Assembly (NCBI GenBank): GCA_964401845.1
Contig: CAYOAD010000040.1
Span: 1 to 23,110 of the forward strand
DNA from: CAYFKJ01 sp964401845
GTDB lineage: Bacteria; Pseudomonadota; Alphaproteobacteria; UBA2966
DNA length: 23,110 nt
Direction of reading: 5' to 3'
Shown here: positions 1 to 7,407 of the stretch, piece after piece
Layout of the letters: each line of letters opens with the position of its first letter
Numbering within the stretch: position 1 is the first letter of the stretch
The notes under the pieces: generated by a model
Seen by the model: the letters and a program-made list of their open reading frames with translations, nothing else
Told to the model about the DNA's origin: nothing
Database searches by the model: none
Position numbers and translations under genes: made by a program

Positions 1-1
1 T

Positions 2-1225
2 GCCATTCGGGCGGAGTTCCCGATCCTTTCCCGCACGGTTCACGGCGAACCGTTGCACTATCTCGACAGCGCCGCGTCGGCCCAGATGCCGCAGGCCGTA
101 CTGGACGCTGTCAACGTTCACGAAACGGCCCACCGGGCAAACGTGCTGCGCGGTATTCATTTTCTGGCGGAAGCGGCGACCGAGGCCTACGAAAACGCCC
201 GCCACGACATCGGCGAATTCATCAATACCGCCCGCCCCTCCGAAGTCGTCTTCACATCCGGCACCACCGGCGCCATCAACCTCGTGGCCCACAGCTTCGG
301 CGATCAACTGGCCGACGGCGACGAGGTGCTGATTTCGGTGATGGAACACCACAGCAATATCATTCCCTGGCAGCTCCTGCGCGAACGCACGGGCATCACG
401 ATCAAGGTCCTGCCGGTGACGGAAGATGGCCGCCTCGACATGGATGCCCTGGAGGACGCCGTCACCGATCGTTGCAAGCTGATCGCGATGACGCATGTCT
501 CAAACGTGACCGGTGCGGTGACCAATGTCCGACCCATCGTGGAGGCCGCGGAGGCCGTCGGCGCCCGAGTGCTGCTCGACGGCGCTCAGCGGGTACCCCA
601 CGGGCCGGTCGACGTTCAGGCCCTGGGCGTCGATTTCTACGCCTTTTCCGGCCACAAGATGTACGGCCCCAACGGCATTGGCGTGCTGTGGGCCAAACGG
701 GAACTGCTGGAGGAAATGCCGCCCTTCCTTGGCGGCGGCGAGATGATCCGCACGGTGACGCTGGACAAGACCATTTTCGCCGATCCGCCGCACAAATTCG
801 AAGCCGGCACCCCGCCCATCGCCCAGGCCGTCGGCCTGGCGGCGGCGGTGAACTGGCTCTCCCAAGTCGACACGGCGGAGGCGAGCTATCATGTCGCCCA
901 GCTGGGCGAACGGGTGCTGGACGGCTTGGCGGCGATCAACGACGCCGGCGGCGGCGACCTCATCCGGATTCTCGGGCCGGCCGGCCTGCAGTCGCGCATG
1001 CCGGTTATCTCGTTCGACATCAAAGGCGTTCACCCCCATGACGTCTGCCAGATCCTGGATTCCCACGGCGTGGCCTTGCGCGGCGGCCACCACTGCGCCC
1101 AGCCGCTGATGGATTTCTTCGACCTGACCGGCACCACCCGCGCCAGTCTGGCGATCTACAACAACCAGGCCGACGTCGACGCCCTCTTGGAAGGCCTCGA
1201 CGCGGCGATCAGAAAGCTTACATGA
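2..1225 (+). CDS. sufS: Cysteine desulfurase SufS (5' end outside window)
   Basis: PLP-dependent cysteine desulfurase that takes sulfur from L-cysteine as an enzyme persulfide for Fe-S cluster assembly in the cytosol. The frame is open from base 2 and the first residues (AIRAEFPILSR...) already match the SufS N-terminal region, so only the extreme 5' end is missing; the TTG at 53 is internal. Visible motifs are TSGTTGAINLVA (PLP phosphate binding), MEHHSN, the PLP-lysine motif AFSGHKMYGPNGIG and the catalytic-cysteine loop RGGHHCAQP near the C-terminus. The long SufS-type active-site region separates it from NifS/IscS. The stop overlaps the start of the next gene by 4 bp (ATGA), indicating translational coupling with the scaffold gene. 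The rest of the suf operon would lie to the left of the window. Confidence 0.95.
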   Translation, partial: AIRAEFPILSRTVHGEPLHYLDSAASAQMPQAVLDAVNVHETAHRANVLRGIHFLAEAATEAYENARHDIGEFINTARPSEVVFTSGTTGAINLVAHSFGDQLADGDEVLISVMEHHSNIIPWQLLRERTGITIKVLPVTEDGRLDMDALEDAVTDRCKLIAMTHVSNVTGAVTNVRPIVEAAEAVGARVLLDGAQRVPHGPVDVQALGVDFYAFSGHKMYGPNGIGVLWAKRELLEEMPPFLGGGEMIRTVTLDKTIFADPPHKFEAGTPPIAQAVGLAAAVNWLSQVDTAEASYHVAQLGERVLDGLAAINDAGGGDLIRILGPAGLQSRMPVISFDIKGVHPHDVCQILDSHGVALRGGHHCAQPLMDFFDLTGTTRASLAIYNNQADVDALLEGLDAAIRKLT

Positions 1226-1650
1226 GTACCGATATTTACCAGGACGCCATCGTTACCCTCGCCAAAGCCAAACACGGAGAAGGCCGTCTGGACGACCCGG
1301 ACGCCAGCATCGTGTTGGACAACCCCCTGTGCGGCGACCGCATCACCCTCGACGTTAGCGTCAACGCCGGCCAGATTACCGCCGTCGGCCACAAGGTGCG
1401 GGGCTGTATGTTGTGCGAGGCGGCCGCCTCCCTGATCGGCGAACAGGCCATCGGCACCTCGACCGCCGCCGCGCGCACCGCCCGTACCTCGCTGGAAACC
1501 GTCCTCAAGGGTGACGGCGGACCCGGCCCGGACGATGCCTGGACGGACGTCGCCGCTTTCGCCCCGGTTGGCGAATACAAAAGCCGCCATGAGTGCGTCC
1601 TGCTGCCTTTCGAGGCGCTGGCCAAGGCGGTCGACGAAGCCGAGGGGTAA
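1222..1650 (+). CDS. sufU: SufU/IscU-like Fe-S cluster scaffold or sulfur-transfer protein
   Basis: A 142-residue member of the NifU N-terminal/SufU family, the partner that accepts sulfur from SufS. The three conserved metal/sulfur-binding positions are visible: Cys37 with Asp39 in NPLCGDR, Cys62 in RGCMLCEAAAS and Cys125 in HECVLLPFEAL, all in family order. An additional Cys65 sits where SufU proteins usually have Ser (GCxxS). The start codon lies inside the sufS stop (ATGA overlap), which supports co-translation. SufU of Firmicutes is a zinc-dependent sulfurtransferase, whereas IscU is a scaffold; the sequence alone does not decide which role applies here. It is the last gene before a strong intrinsic terminator. 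Confidence 0.9.
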   Translation: MSTDIYQDAIVTLAKAKHGEGRLDDPDASIVLDNPLCGDRITLDVSVNAGQITAVGHKVRGCMLCEAAASLIGEQAIGTSTAAARTARTSLETVLKGDGGPGPDDAWTDVAAFAPVGEYKSRHECVLLPFEALAKAVDEAEG

Positions 1651-1690
1651 CCCATTGCATCGAAAACAGCTCGCGGAACTTCTGGCTCCA

Positions 1691-1797
1691 CCCCCACCCA
1701 ACCCTCCCCCCTCAAGGGGGAGGGCTTTTTGATGTCGGATCAAATTACCTATGTGCGTCCCTTCCCCCCTGGCGGGGGAAGGATAGGATGGGGGGGA
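1691..1797. repeat. C-rich intergenic repeat, two inverted copies
   Basis: The left copy (about 1691-1724) starts CCCCCACCCAACCCTCCCCC and forms a hairpin. The right copy (about 1760-1797) is in the opposite orientation; read on the minus strand it starts CCCCCCATCCTATCCTTCCC and forms its own hairpin (CCTTCCCCC at 1760-1768, GGGGGAAGG at 1774-1782). The two are imperfect copies of the same unit separated by about 35 bp. Similar palindromic units are common between genes in alphaproteobacterial genomes; no coding potential is seen here. Confidence 0.65.
1702..1730 (+). terminator. Rho-independent terminator after sufS-sufU
   Basis: A perfect 9-bp stem (CCCTCCCCC at 1702-1710, GGGGGAGGG at 1716-1724) with a 5-base loop is followed by CTTTTT. 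It lies 51 bp after the sufU stop and is well formed for termination on the plus strand. It is also the left half of an inverted C-rich repeat pair. Confidence 0.75.
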
Positions 1798-1862
1798 CAG
1801 CGGCTGTTCCTTCCTAGAGGTGGATTTCAAAGTAATAACTCATGTCCAAAGGCAGCTAATTC

Positions 1863-2462
1863 ATGATCGTGGGGGATGTCGCCGGTTTCGTCGCCGCGGG
1901 CGTGGCGCTGTTGATCAGTCCGGGTCCCGCCACCCTCAGCATGGCCGCCACTGGTGCCGCCTACCCCAAACGAGTCGCCTGGTCCTATTACTTCGGGCTG
2001 CTGGCCGGTCTGGTATTCGTCGTCTCTTGCGTTACGGCGGGTGTCATCACGGCCATCACAACGATCCCCTACGCCGCCGAGGGCCTGACGGTCTTCGCCG
2101 CCTGCTATATCGCGTACCTCGCCTGGCGCATCGCCACCGCGCCGCCGGTGGGCGAGATCAAGCCGGGCGCCCGCACGCCGGGGTTCGCCAGCGCGGTCAT
2201 CCTCAACATCACCAACGTCAAAGCCTACGCCGCCTTCACGGCCCTGTTCGCCAGCTTCGACCTGGTGCCCGGCGATCCCTTTCTCTCCGGCTTGTTGAAA
2301 TCCGCGCTCGCCTTCGCCATCGTCGCCTCGGGCAACGTGGTCTGGCTTCTGGCCGGCGCCGCCTTGCAGCACTTCTTCCAGAACCCCCGTATCAGCCGCA
2401 TCATCAACGTCAGCTTTGCCGTGCTGCTGGTCGCCTCGGTGGCGATGACGTTGCTGATCTAG
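1863..2462 (+). CDS. LysE/RhtB family amino-acid exporter
   Basis: A 199-residue inner-membrane protein of the LysE/RhtB translocator family, which exports amino acids or related small metabolites. The family signature near the N-terminus (LLISPGPATLSMAATGA) is present, followed by hydrophobic segments at about 5-25, 40-66, 70-90, 113-133, 148-170 and 178-198, matching the usual six-helix plan and length of about 200 residues. The ATG at 1863 follows an AAGGCAG that could serve as a weak ribosome-binding site. The gene stands alone behind the suf terminator and converges on the MFS gene with only 4 bp between stop codons. The substrate cannot be predicted. Confidence 0.88.
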   Translation: MIVGDVAGFVAAGVALLISPGPATLSMAATGAAYPKRVAWSYYFGLLAGLVFVVSCVTAGVITAITTIPYAAEGLTVFAACYIAYLAWRIATAPPVGEIKPGARTPGFASAVILNITNVKAYAAFTALFASFDLVPGDPFLSGLLKSALAFAIVASGNVVWLLAGAALQHFFQNPRISRIINVSFAVLLVASVAMTLLI

Positions 2463-2466
2463 TCCG

Positions 2467-3714
2467 CTAGGATTTTCCGCCCTTCTCCGTCACCCACATC
2501 GTAACGAGAACGGCGACGCCGAAGACGGCGAAGCCCACCACCAGGGGCACGATGGTGCCGTCGAAAGCCTGGCCGATGACGATGCCGGCGGCGACCGACA
2601 TCATGGCCGAGATGGCGCCCACCACGGCGGCGCCGACGCCGGCGATGTGGCCCAGGGGCTCCATGGCCAGCGCGTTGGTGTTGCCGAACAGGATGCCGGT
2701 ACAGAAGAACGTCACCATGAAATAGGCCATGAAGGCCCAGAACGGCGGTTGGTCGGCCACCGTGAAGAGGAAGACGCAAAAGGCAAGAGAGAGAACGGTG
2801 AAAATTGCCGCGCTCCAAGCCGACAGCCGCCGCATACCGAGCTTCATCACCAGGCGTGCGTTGACCAGCGACGACACACCCAGCGCCAGGGCCAGGACAG
2901 CGAAGTAGATGGGGAATTCCGCCTTGAGATCGTAGACGTCGGCGAAAATCTGCTGGGCCGAACTCAGATAACCGAGGAAGGGACTGAAGATAAAACCGGT
3001 CGCCAGGGTATAGCCGAAGGCCTGGCGCGTGCGAAAGACCTCGGCGATGGCGCGGGCGTTTCGTCTGAATGACAACGGCGCGCGGCGCTCCGGCGTGACC
3101 GTCTCGGTAAGGCGCGTGCCCAGCCACAAAAGCACGACAACGGCGATGATCAGGAACGAACCGAATATCCAGCGCCAGTCGGCGATGAACAAAATGCCCT
3201 GCCCAATGGCCGGCGCGATGGCAGGTACGACGATGAACACGGCCATGACGAACGACATGACCCGCGCCATGGCCCGACCTTCAAAATGATCGCGCACGAT
3301 GGCTGCGGTCAGAATGCGAGGCGCGGCAACGCCGAAGCCCATGAGGAACCGGCCCACCAGCATCACGGTGAGGGATTGGGAGAGGATACAGACGACGCAG
3401 CCCACCAGATAGATGGCGATGCCGACATAGATCGGCGGCTTGCGCCCCGTGCTGTCCGAGATGGGCCCGTAGATGAGCTGCCCGATACCGAAACCCAGCA
3501 GCATCACCGTGATGACGAGTTGAACGTCATTGGGGTTGGACGTTGCGAGGTCGCGGCCGATGTCGGGCAGCGCCGGCAGCATGGCGTCGATGGAAAGCGC
3601 CACCAACGACAGCATAGCCGCCGTCAGCGCCACAAATTCGGCAAATCCCATCTTGCCGCCCTCGCGCCGTTTGCGCTGCTCTTCTTCCGTCAGTTTTGAT
3701 TGATCGTTGTTCAA
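2467..3714 (-). CDS. MFS multidrug transporter, Bcr/CflA type
   Basis: A major facilitator superfamily proton antiporter of about 415 residues in the inner membrane, resembling the Bcr/CflA drug-resistance subfamily. It has about twelve hydrophobic segments. SIDAMLPALPDIGRDL in helix 1 is typical of the subfamily, and the loop 2-3 motif A is readable as GPISDSTGRKP. The start was chosen at TTG 3714 because AGGAG stands 5 bases before it; an in-frame GTG at 3738 would add eight residues but would place that ribosome-binding site inside the gene. Another ATG (MGFAEF) lies 20 codons into the TTG-started protein. The substrate is unknown. The gene converges with the LysE gene and is divergent from arfB. 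Confidence 0.9.
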   Translation of the reverse strand: MNNDQSKLTEEEQRKRREGGKMGFAEFVALTAAMLSLVALSIDAMLPALPDIGRDLATSNPNDVQLVITVMLLGFGIGQLIYGPISDSTGRKPPIYVGIAIYLVGCVVCILSQSLTVMLVGRFLMGFGVAAPRILTAAIVRDHFEGRAMARVMSFVMAVFIVVPAIAPAIGQGILFIADWRWIFGSFLIIAVVVLLWLGTRLTETVTPERRAPLSFRRNARAIAEVFRTRQAFGYTLATGFIFSPFLGYLSSAQQIFADVYDLKAEFPIYFAVLALALGVSSLVNARLVMKLGMRRLSAWSAAIFTVLSLAFCVFLFTVADQPPFWAFMAYFMVTFFCTGILFGNTNALAMEPLGHIAGVGAAVVGAISAMMSVAAGIVIGQAFDGTIVPLVVGFAVFGVAVLVTMWVTEKGGKS

Positions 3715-3788
3715 GTCGTCTCCTGTAATTCGGCGCACCCTACGTTGACCGCGCCCGGACCACGAGGCATTTATGCGGGGTCCAACAA

Positions 3789-4235
3789 ATGAAAGTAGTC
3801 TCCATGGCCCGCAACGCCATAAAGATCACGGATGATATCAAGCTCGCGCCCGACGAAGTCGCGGTGACGTTCATCCGCACCTCCGGACCCGGCGGCCAGA
3901 ACGTCAACAAGGTGGCGACCGCGGTACAACTCCGCTTCGACGTTGCCGGCTCCCCTTCCCTGCCTCCCGCCGTTGCCCAGCGGGCGAAGCAACTGGCCGG
4001 CCGCCGGTTGACCAAGGACGGCGTCATCGTCATCACGGCGGACCGCTATCGCACCCAGGAGCAGAACCGGGAGGACGCGCTGGACCGTCTGGTCACTCTC
4101 CTGAAGAAAGCCGCGGTCCGGCCGGTCCAGCGGCGGCCGACCCGCCCTTCCAGATCGGCAAAGGCGCGGCGCACCGACGCCAAGACCCGGCGGGGCGCAA
4201 CGAAGCGCCTAAGGGGGAAACCAAGCGAGGATTAG
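3789..4235 (+). CDS. arfB: Peptidyl-tRNA hydrolase ArfB (YaeJ), ribosome rescue
   Basis: A 148-residue class I release-factor-like hydrolase that frees stalled ribosomes lacking a stop codon. The catalytic GGQ motif is visible in RTSGPGGQNVNKVATAVQLR, followed by DGVIVITADRYRTQEQNREDAL, which matches E. coli YaeJ closely. The Lys/Arg-rich tail (RPTRPSRSAKARRTDAKTRR) is the ArfB extension that enters the empty mRNA channel. The domain 2 and 3 regions of true release factors are absent, as expected. The start at 3789 follows GGGG at a spacing of 8; a second ATG at 3804 (MARNAIKI) is possible. The last 4 bp overlap the 3' end of the convergent LysE gene. Confidence 0.93.
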   Translation: MKVVSMARNAIKITDDIKLAPDEVAVTFIRTSGPGGQNVNKVATAVQLRFDVAGSPSLPPAVAQRAKQLAGRRLTKDGVIVITADRYRTQEQNREDALDRLVTLLKKAAVRPVQRRPTRPSRSAKARRTDAKTRRGATKRLRGKPSED

Positions 4236-4855
4236 GTCCGGCGCACAGCCGCCGCCAACAAACCGGCACCGATCAGAAAGCTGCCACCGATGCGGTTCAC
4301 CAGCCGAAGATTGGAGGGCTTCGAAAATCGCGCACGCAGTTCGCCGGCGAGCAGCGCCCAAAGCGCCACATTGACGGTGCCGAGGACCAGGAACGTCACC
4401 TCTAGAATGACGAACTGGGGCAGCAGGGCGCGGCCCGGGTCCACAAACTGCGGCATGAAGGCGACAAAGAAGACGATGCCCTTCGGATTAAGTGCGGTGA
4501 CGATAAAGGCGCTTAGGAACATGCGCTTGCGCCCGCCCCGCGCCGCCTCGTCGGTCAAATCGTCCAGCGTGGGCTGGGAGCGCCAGAGCTTGATGCCCAG
4601 CCAGATCAGATACCCCGCCCCGGCCAATTTCAAGATCGTGAACAGGGTGGCGGAAGCCGCGAGGATGGCGCCCGCCCCCAACAGCGACACGGTAATCGCC
4701 GTAAAATCCCCCAGCGCCACGCCGGGCACCGTGGCCCAACCGCTTGTCCGCCCCCGGCCCAGCGCATAACTCACGACCAGCATCACCGTCGGCCCGGGTA
4801 TGGCCAGCAGGATGGTGGTCGACAAGGCGAAGGCGAACCAAAGTTCAAATGACAT
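4232..4855 (-). CDS. LysE/RhtB family amino-acid exporter (second copy)
   Basis: A 207-residue LysE/RhtB translocator of the inner membrane. The N-terminal signature LLAIPGPTVMLVVSYALGRG is present, with the conserved TALNPKGIVFFVAFMPQFVDP region after the cytoplasmic loop and about six hydrophobic segments. It resembles RhtB-type homoserine/threonine exporters more than the copy at 1863, so the two are not a recent duplication. The start is supported by CTGGGGGA about 5 bases upstream. The 3' end overlaps arfB by 4 bp in a convergent arrangement, so the two genes are not co-transcribed. The substrate is unknown. Confidence 0.9.
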   Translation of the reverse strand: MSFELWFAFALSTTILLAIPGPTVMLVVSYALGRGRTSGWATVPGVALGDFTAITVSLLGAGAILAASATLFTILKLAGAGYLIWLGIKLWRSQPTLDDLTDEAARGGRKRMFLSAFIVTALNPKGIVFFVAFMPQFVDPGRALLPQFVILEVTFLVLGTVNVALWALLAGELRARFSKPSNLRLVNRIGGSFLIGAGLLAAAVRRT

Positions 4856-4993
4856 AAAAATCCCCCAGGTGAAATCGTTCGAAATGCAGAACGGTTAAAT
4901 ATGCGCTATACGGGGAAAGCGCAACCGCACGGCATCAAATGGCTGCTATTTTCGGTATGTGAATTTCAATATTGTGCTATTTATTGGGGTATG

Positions 4994-6082
4994 ATGCCGC
5001 AGCAAGAACATTATCGGATGGGCTGGGTCGTAATTGTTGGCACGTTGGCACTGGGCATGACGTTCTGGTCCGCGACGGCGCGGGCGGAGGACCAAAGAAA
5101 GAAGACCGATCGCGGGACTTTTTCGGTCCAACTGGAAAACGACATGTTTTCCGGCTCCGACCGCCACTACACCAACGGCCTCCGGGGCACCTGGCTGTCG
5201 CCTAAGGACGGCTCCTCGGAAACGCTGGCGGAGGTCCATGATTTTCTCCTGACGACAATGAACGCGCTGCCGGGCATCAGCCGGAAAGGTGACAACGACG
5301 AAGCGCGCTTCAGTTTCAGCATCGGTCAGGACATCTATACGCCGGAAGACAAGACCCGGACCGACCTGATCGTCAACGACCGGCCCTATGCCGGCTGGCT
5401 CTATGCCGCCGCCGCCGTCTACAAGATCAGCGACCCCGGCAACGGCTGGAAATCCCAGGACGCATTGGAATTGGCGCTCGGCGTCGTTGGACCATCGGCG
5501 TTGGGGCAGGAAGCCCAGGATCTGGTCCACGAAATACGCCTGATCGACAAATTCGAGGGCTGGCACAATCAGCTCGAAAACGAACCGGGCATCCTGGCGC
5601 TTTACGAGCACAAACAGCGCATCGGCAAGCCGGTGCCCTTCATCATCGGCGAGGCCGACATCATCCCCAGCTACGGTTTTTTGCTGGGCAATATCTCGAC
5701 CCAGGCGAACATCGGCGGCACGGTCCGCTGGGGCGTCAATCTCGGCGAGAACTTCGGCCCGCCCAGCCTGATCCGGGGCGCCGCTCCCTACTACGTCGAG
5801 AACCGCAAAACCGCCTGGGAGGATCTCGAAGCCTACGTTTTTGTTTCCGCCCAGGGCCGCTATGTGGCGCGCAATATTTTCCTCGACGGCAATACCTTCA
5901 GGAACAGCCACAGCGTCGACAAGAAACCCTGGGTCGGAGATCTGGCGGTCGGTTTTTCGCTGGAGGTGGGACCGTTCAACCTGACCTATGCCAACGCCTT
6001 CCGCAGCAAGGAGTTCGACGGTCAGAACAGGTTCAGCCGCTTCGGCGCCGTCACCGTCTCCTGGCACTGGGAGTGGGGTTAG
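4994..6082 (+). CDS. lpxR: LpxR-like outer-membrane lipid A 3'-O-deacylase (DUF2219)
   Basis: A predicted outer-membrane beta-barrel of about 362 residues related to Salmonella LpxR, which removes the 3'-acyloxyacyl group of lipid A. An N-terminal signal peptide ends at SATARA-ED. Family motifs follow: VQLENDMF with the Asn-Asp pair, DRHYTNGLR, GQDIYTPED, the NDRPYAGWLY strand, and QDLVHEIRLIDKFEGWHNQL with the His (about residue 179) equivalent to the LpxR catalytic His. The C-terminal WHWEWG is rich in aromatics like a barrel-closing strand. The ATG at 4994 has GGGG 4 bases upstream; 4901, 4991 and 5018 are alternatives, but 4901 puts about 40 residues before the signal sequence. It stands alone. 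Confidence 0.85.
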   Translation: MPQQEHYRMGWVVIVGTLALGMTFWSATARAEDQRKKTDRGTFSVQLENDMFSGSDRHYTNGLRGTWLSPKDGSSETLAEVHDFLLTTMNALPGISRKGDNDEARFSFSIGQDIYTPEDKTRTDLIVNDRPYAGWLYAAAAVYKISDPGNGWKSQDALELALGVVGPSALGQEAQDLVHEIRLIDKFEGWHNQLENEPGILALYEHKQRIGKPVPFIIGEADIIPSYGFLLGNISTQANIGGTVRWGVNLGENFGPPSLIRGAAPYYVENRKTAWEDLEAYVFVSAQGRYVARNIFLDGNTFRNSHSVDKKPWVGDLAVGFSLEVGPFNLTYANAFRSKEFDGQNRFSRFGAVTVSWHWEWG

Positions 6083-6092
6083 CCCCGGACCT

Positions 6093-6911
6093 CTAGCGCC
6101 CAATCTCTTTCAGGAAATCCAGCACGATGCGGTCGCTGCCGTGGGACGGCAAGTCGTTGTGGCCTGCGCGGGGAATAAATACGCCCTTGCGCGGTTCGGC
6201 GGCGGCGGCCAGCAGGCGACGGCCGAGAGCCACCGGGATAGTGCGGTCGTGTTCGCCATGAATGATCAACAGCGGCGCGTCGATATCGCCGATCTTGTTG
6301 ACGGATTCGAAGCGGTCCTTCATCAACTGGCGCACCGGCAGGAACCAGTAGACGCCGGCGGCGACGTCGGTGGTGGAGGTGTAGGGGGCCTCCAGCACCA
6401 GGGCGGCAACCGGGTACTCGGCCGCCAGCTGCACCGCGACGCCGCTGCCGAGGGATTCTCCGAACAAGACGACGTCCGAAGCCGGTACGCCCTGCTCCTC
6501 AAGGAAAGCCATTGCCGCACGTCCGTCGGCGTAGAGCCCCAACTCGCTCGGGCTGCCGGGATTGCCGCCGTACCCCCGGTATTCGGCCAACAGCATGCCG
6601 TAGCCGGCCTGCATGAAAGGCCGGGCACGTGCGGCTCTCCCGGCAATATTGCCGGCGTTGCCGTGAAAATAGACGATGGTGGGAAGGTCGGAGCCCGTAC
6701 GGGCCTGGGCATACCAGGACGTGAGGTCGAGGCCGTCCGTGGTTCTGAAAGTCACCGCCGCGGCGTCCGGCAGTCCGGCATCAATGGGCCTCGGCAGGTA
6801 GGTGGCCGGGAAATACATCATCCGGCGCTGGGCCAGATAGATCGCCGCCGTGAACATCGCGTAGGCCGCCAGGAAGTAGAAAACAAATCGCAATCCGGCT
6901 GCCATTTCCAC
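6093..6911 (-). CDS. Membrane-anchored alpha/beta hydrolase, BEM46/ABHD13-like
   Basis: A 272-residue serine hydrolase with one N-terminal membrane anchor (about residues 8-28). The catalytic set is visible: oxyanion-loop motif YFHGNAGN (81-88), nucleophile elbow GESLGSG with Ser153, acid Asp222 in HGEHDRTIP and His251 in RAGHNDLP. Also present is AEYRGYGGNPGSPSE, typical of the BEM46/YfhR group. The start is the GTG at 6911 because GGGAG lies 6 bases before it; the ATG at 6905 would be 12 bases away. The physiological substrate of this group is not established. The 56-codon gene 69 bp upstream has the same orientation and may be co-transcribed. Confidence 0.87.
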   Translation of the reverse strand: MEMAAGLRFVFYFLAAYAMFTAAIYLAQRRMMYFPATYLPRPIDAGLPDAAAVTFRTTDGLDLTSWYAQARTGSDLPTIVYFHGNAGNIAGRAARARPFMQAGYGMLLAEYRGYGGNPGSPSELGLYADGRAAMAFLEEQGVPASDVVLFGESLGSGVAVQLAAEYPVAALVLEAPYTSTTDVAAGVYWFLPVRQLMKDRFESVNKIGDIDAPLLIIHGEHDRTIPVALGRRLLAAAAEPRKGVFIPRAGHNDLPSHGSDRIVLDFLKEIGR

Positions 6912-6980
6912 AAATCACTCCCGCTTGTCGGTGTGGCTTCGTGGTCTCATCGTGCCCCTGTTGCGGGGGCCAAAGCAAGC

Positions 6981-7151
6981 CTAGTGAAGGACGTCGTCGC
7001 CTTCGTGGATGAAACGGCCCTCGACGCATTGGATCTGCGTCATGACGCCTTCCCAGTGGTTGGTGCGGGCGAAATCCATCGCGCCGTTCAGTCCGACCGC
7101 CTTGATCAGGCATTCGGCCAATTCACGTTGGTAATTTCTGTTCTCTTGCAT
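6981..7151 (-). CDS. Small protein of unknown function (56 aa)
   Basis: A 56-residue protein beginning MQENRNYQRELAECLI and ending EGRFIHEGDDVLH. I do not assign it to a named family. It is mixed charged and amphipathic, without a signal peptide or membrane segment, so it is probably cytosolic. The start at 7151 is chosen because CGGAG stands 7-8 bases upstream; the frame stays open to 7310, but the extra residues look like translated non-coding DNA (basic, Pro/Trp-rich) and would place the ribosome-binding site inside the gene. It precedes the hydrolase gene on the same strand by 69 bp. Confidence 0.62.
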   Translation of the reverse strand: MQENRNYQRELAECLIKAVGLNGAMDFARTNHWEGVMTQIQCVEGRFIHEGDDVLH

Positions 7152-7407
7152 CGTTCTGCTCCGTTTTGGAGTTGTCGCCTGGTCTCCTCTATGGAAGGAC
7201 CAGGGCGGGTTTCTACGTACCCAAAACAGAGCAATCGGCGTGCCAGCGAAAGGTTGCCAAAGTGTGAAGATCGGGCATGGGACGAATCTAATATTTCTTC
7301 TTAATTTCAAATACTTAAAATAGTCGCATAAGATTTAGGTCAACCTTCCTGCATGAAATATTTGCCTAGCTGGCGGCAACATTTACCGCCTGAGCAATAT
7401 TTGCCGG
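7152..7407. other. AT-rich intergenic region with repeated AATATTTGCC
   Basis: This 256-bp gap between two minus-strand genes holds an AT-rich block (about 7285-7345) that probably carries the promoter of the small protein gene; no convincing -35/-10 pair could be fixed. Next to the upstream gene, AATATTTGCC occurs at 7357-7366 and 7396-7405 with a near copy AACATTTACC at 7378-7387. Two short inverted repeats overlap them: GGCGG/CCGCC (7372-7376, 7386-7390) and GCCTGA/TCAGGC (7388-7393, 7408-7413). The last includes the stop codon of the fusion gene. The stems lack a T tract on the exit side, so termination is only possible, not shown. Confidence 0.45.

Noticed and set aside
1863..4855. The two LysE/RhtB genes as a recent tandem duplication
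   Set aside because: Outside the family signature the sequences differ widely, and the genes are on opposite strands with other genes between them.
4946..6103. A 385-codon minus-strand frame opposite the LpxR-like gene
   Set aside because: No recognisable domain; the plus strand shows a signal peptide and LpxR motifs in order.
5988..7304. A 438-codon open frame on the plus strand across the hydrolase and small-protein genes
   Set aside because: It overlaps the end of the LpxR-like gene and lies antisense to the hydrolase, whose catalytic Ser, Asp and His are intact. No motif or ribosome-binding site supports it.
7152..7310. N-terminal extension of the small 56-aa protein to 7310
   Set aside because: A good ribosome-binding site precedes ATG 7151, and the upstream residues look like translated intergenic DNA.
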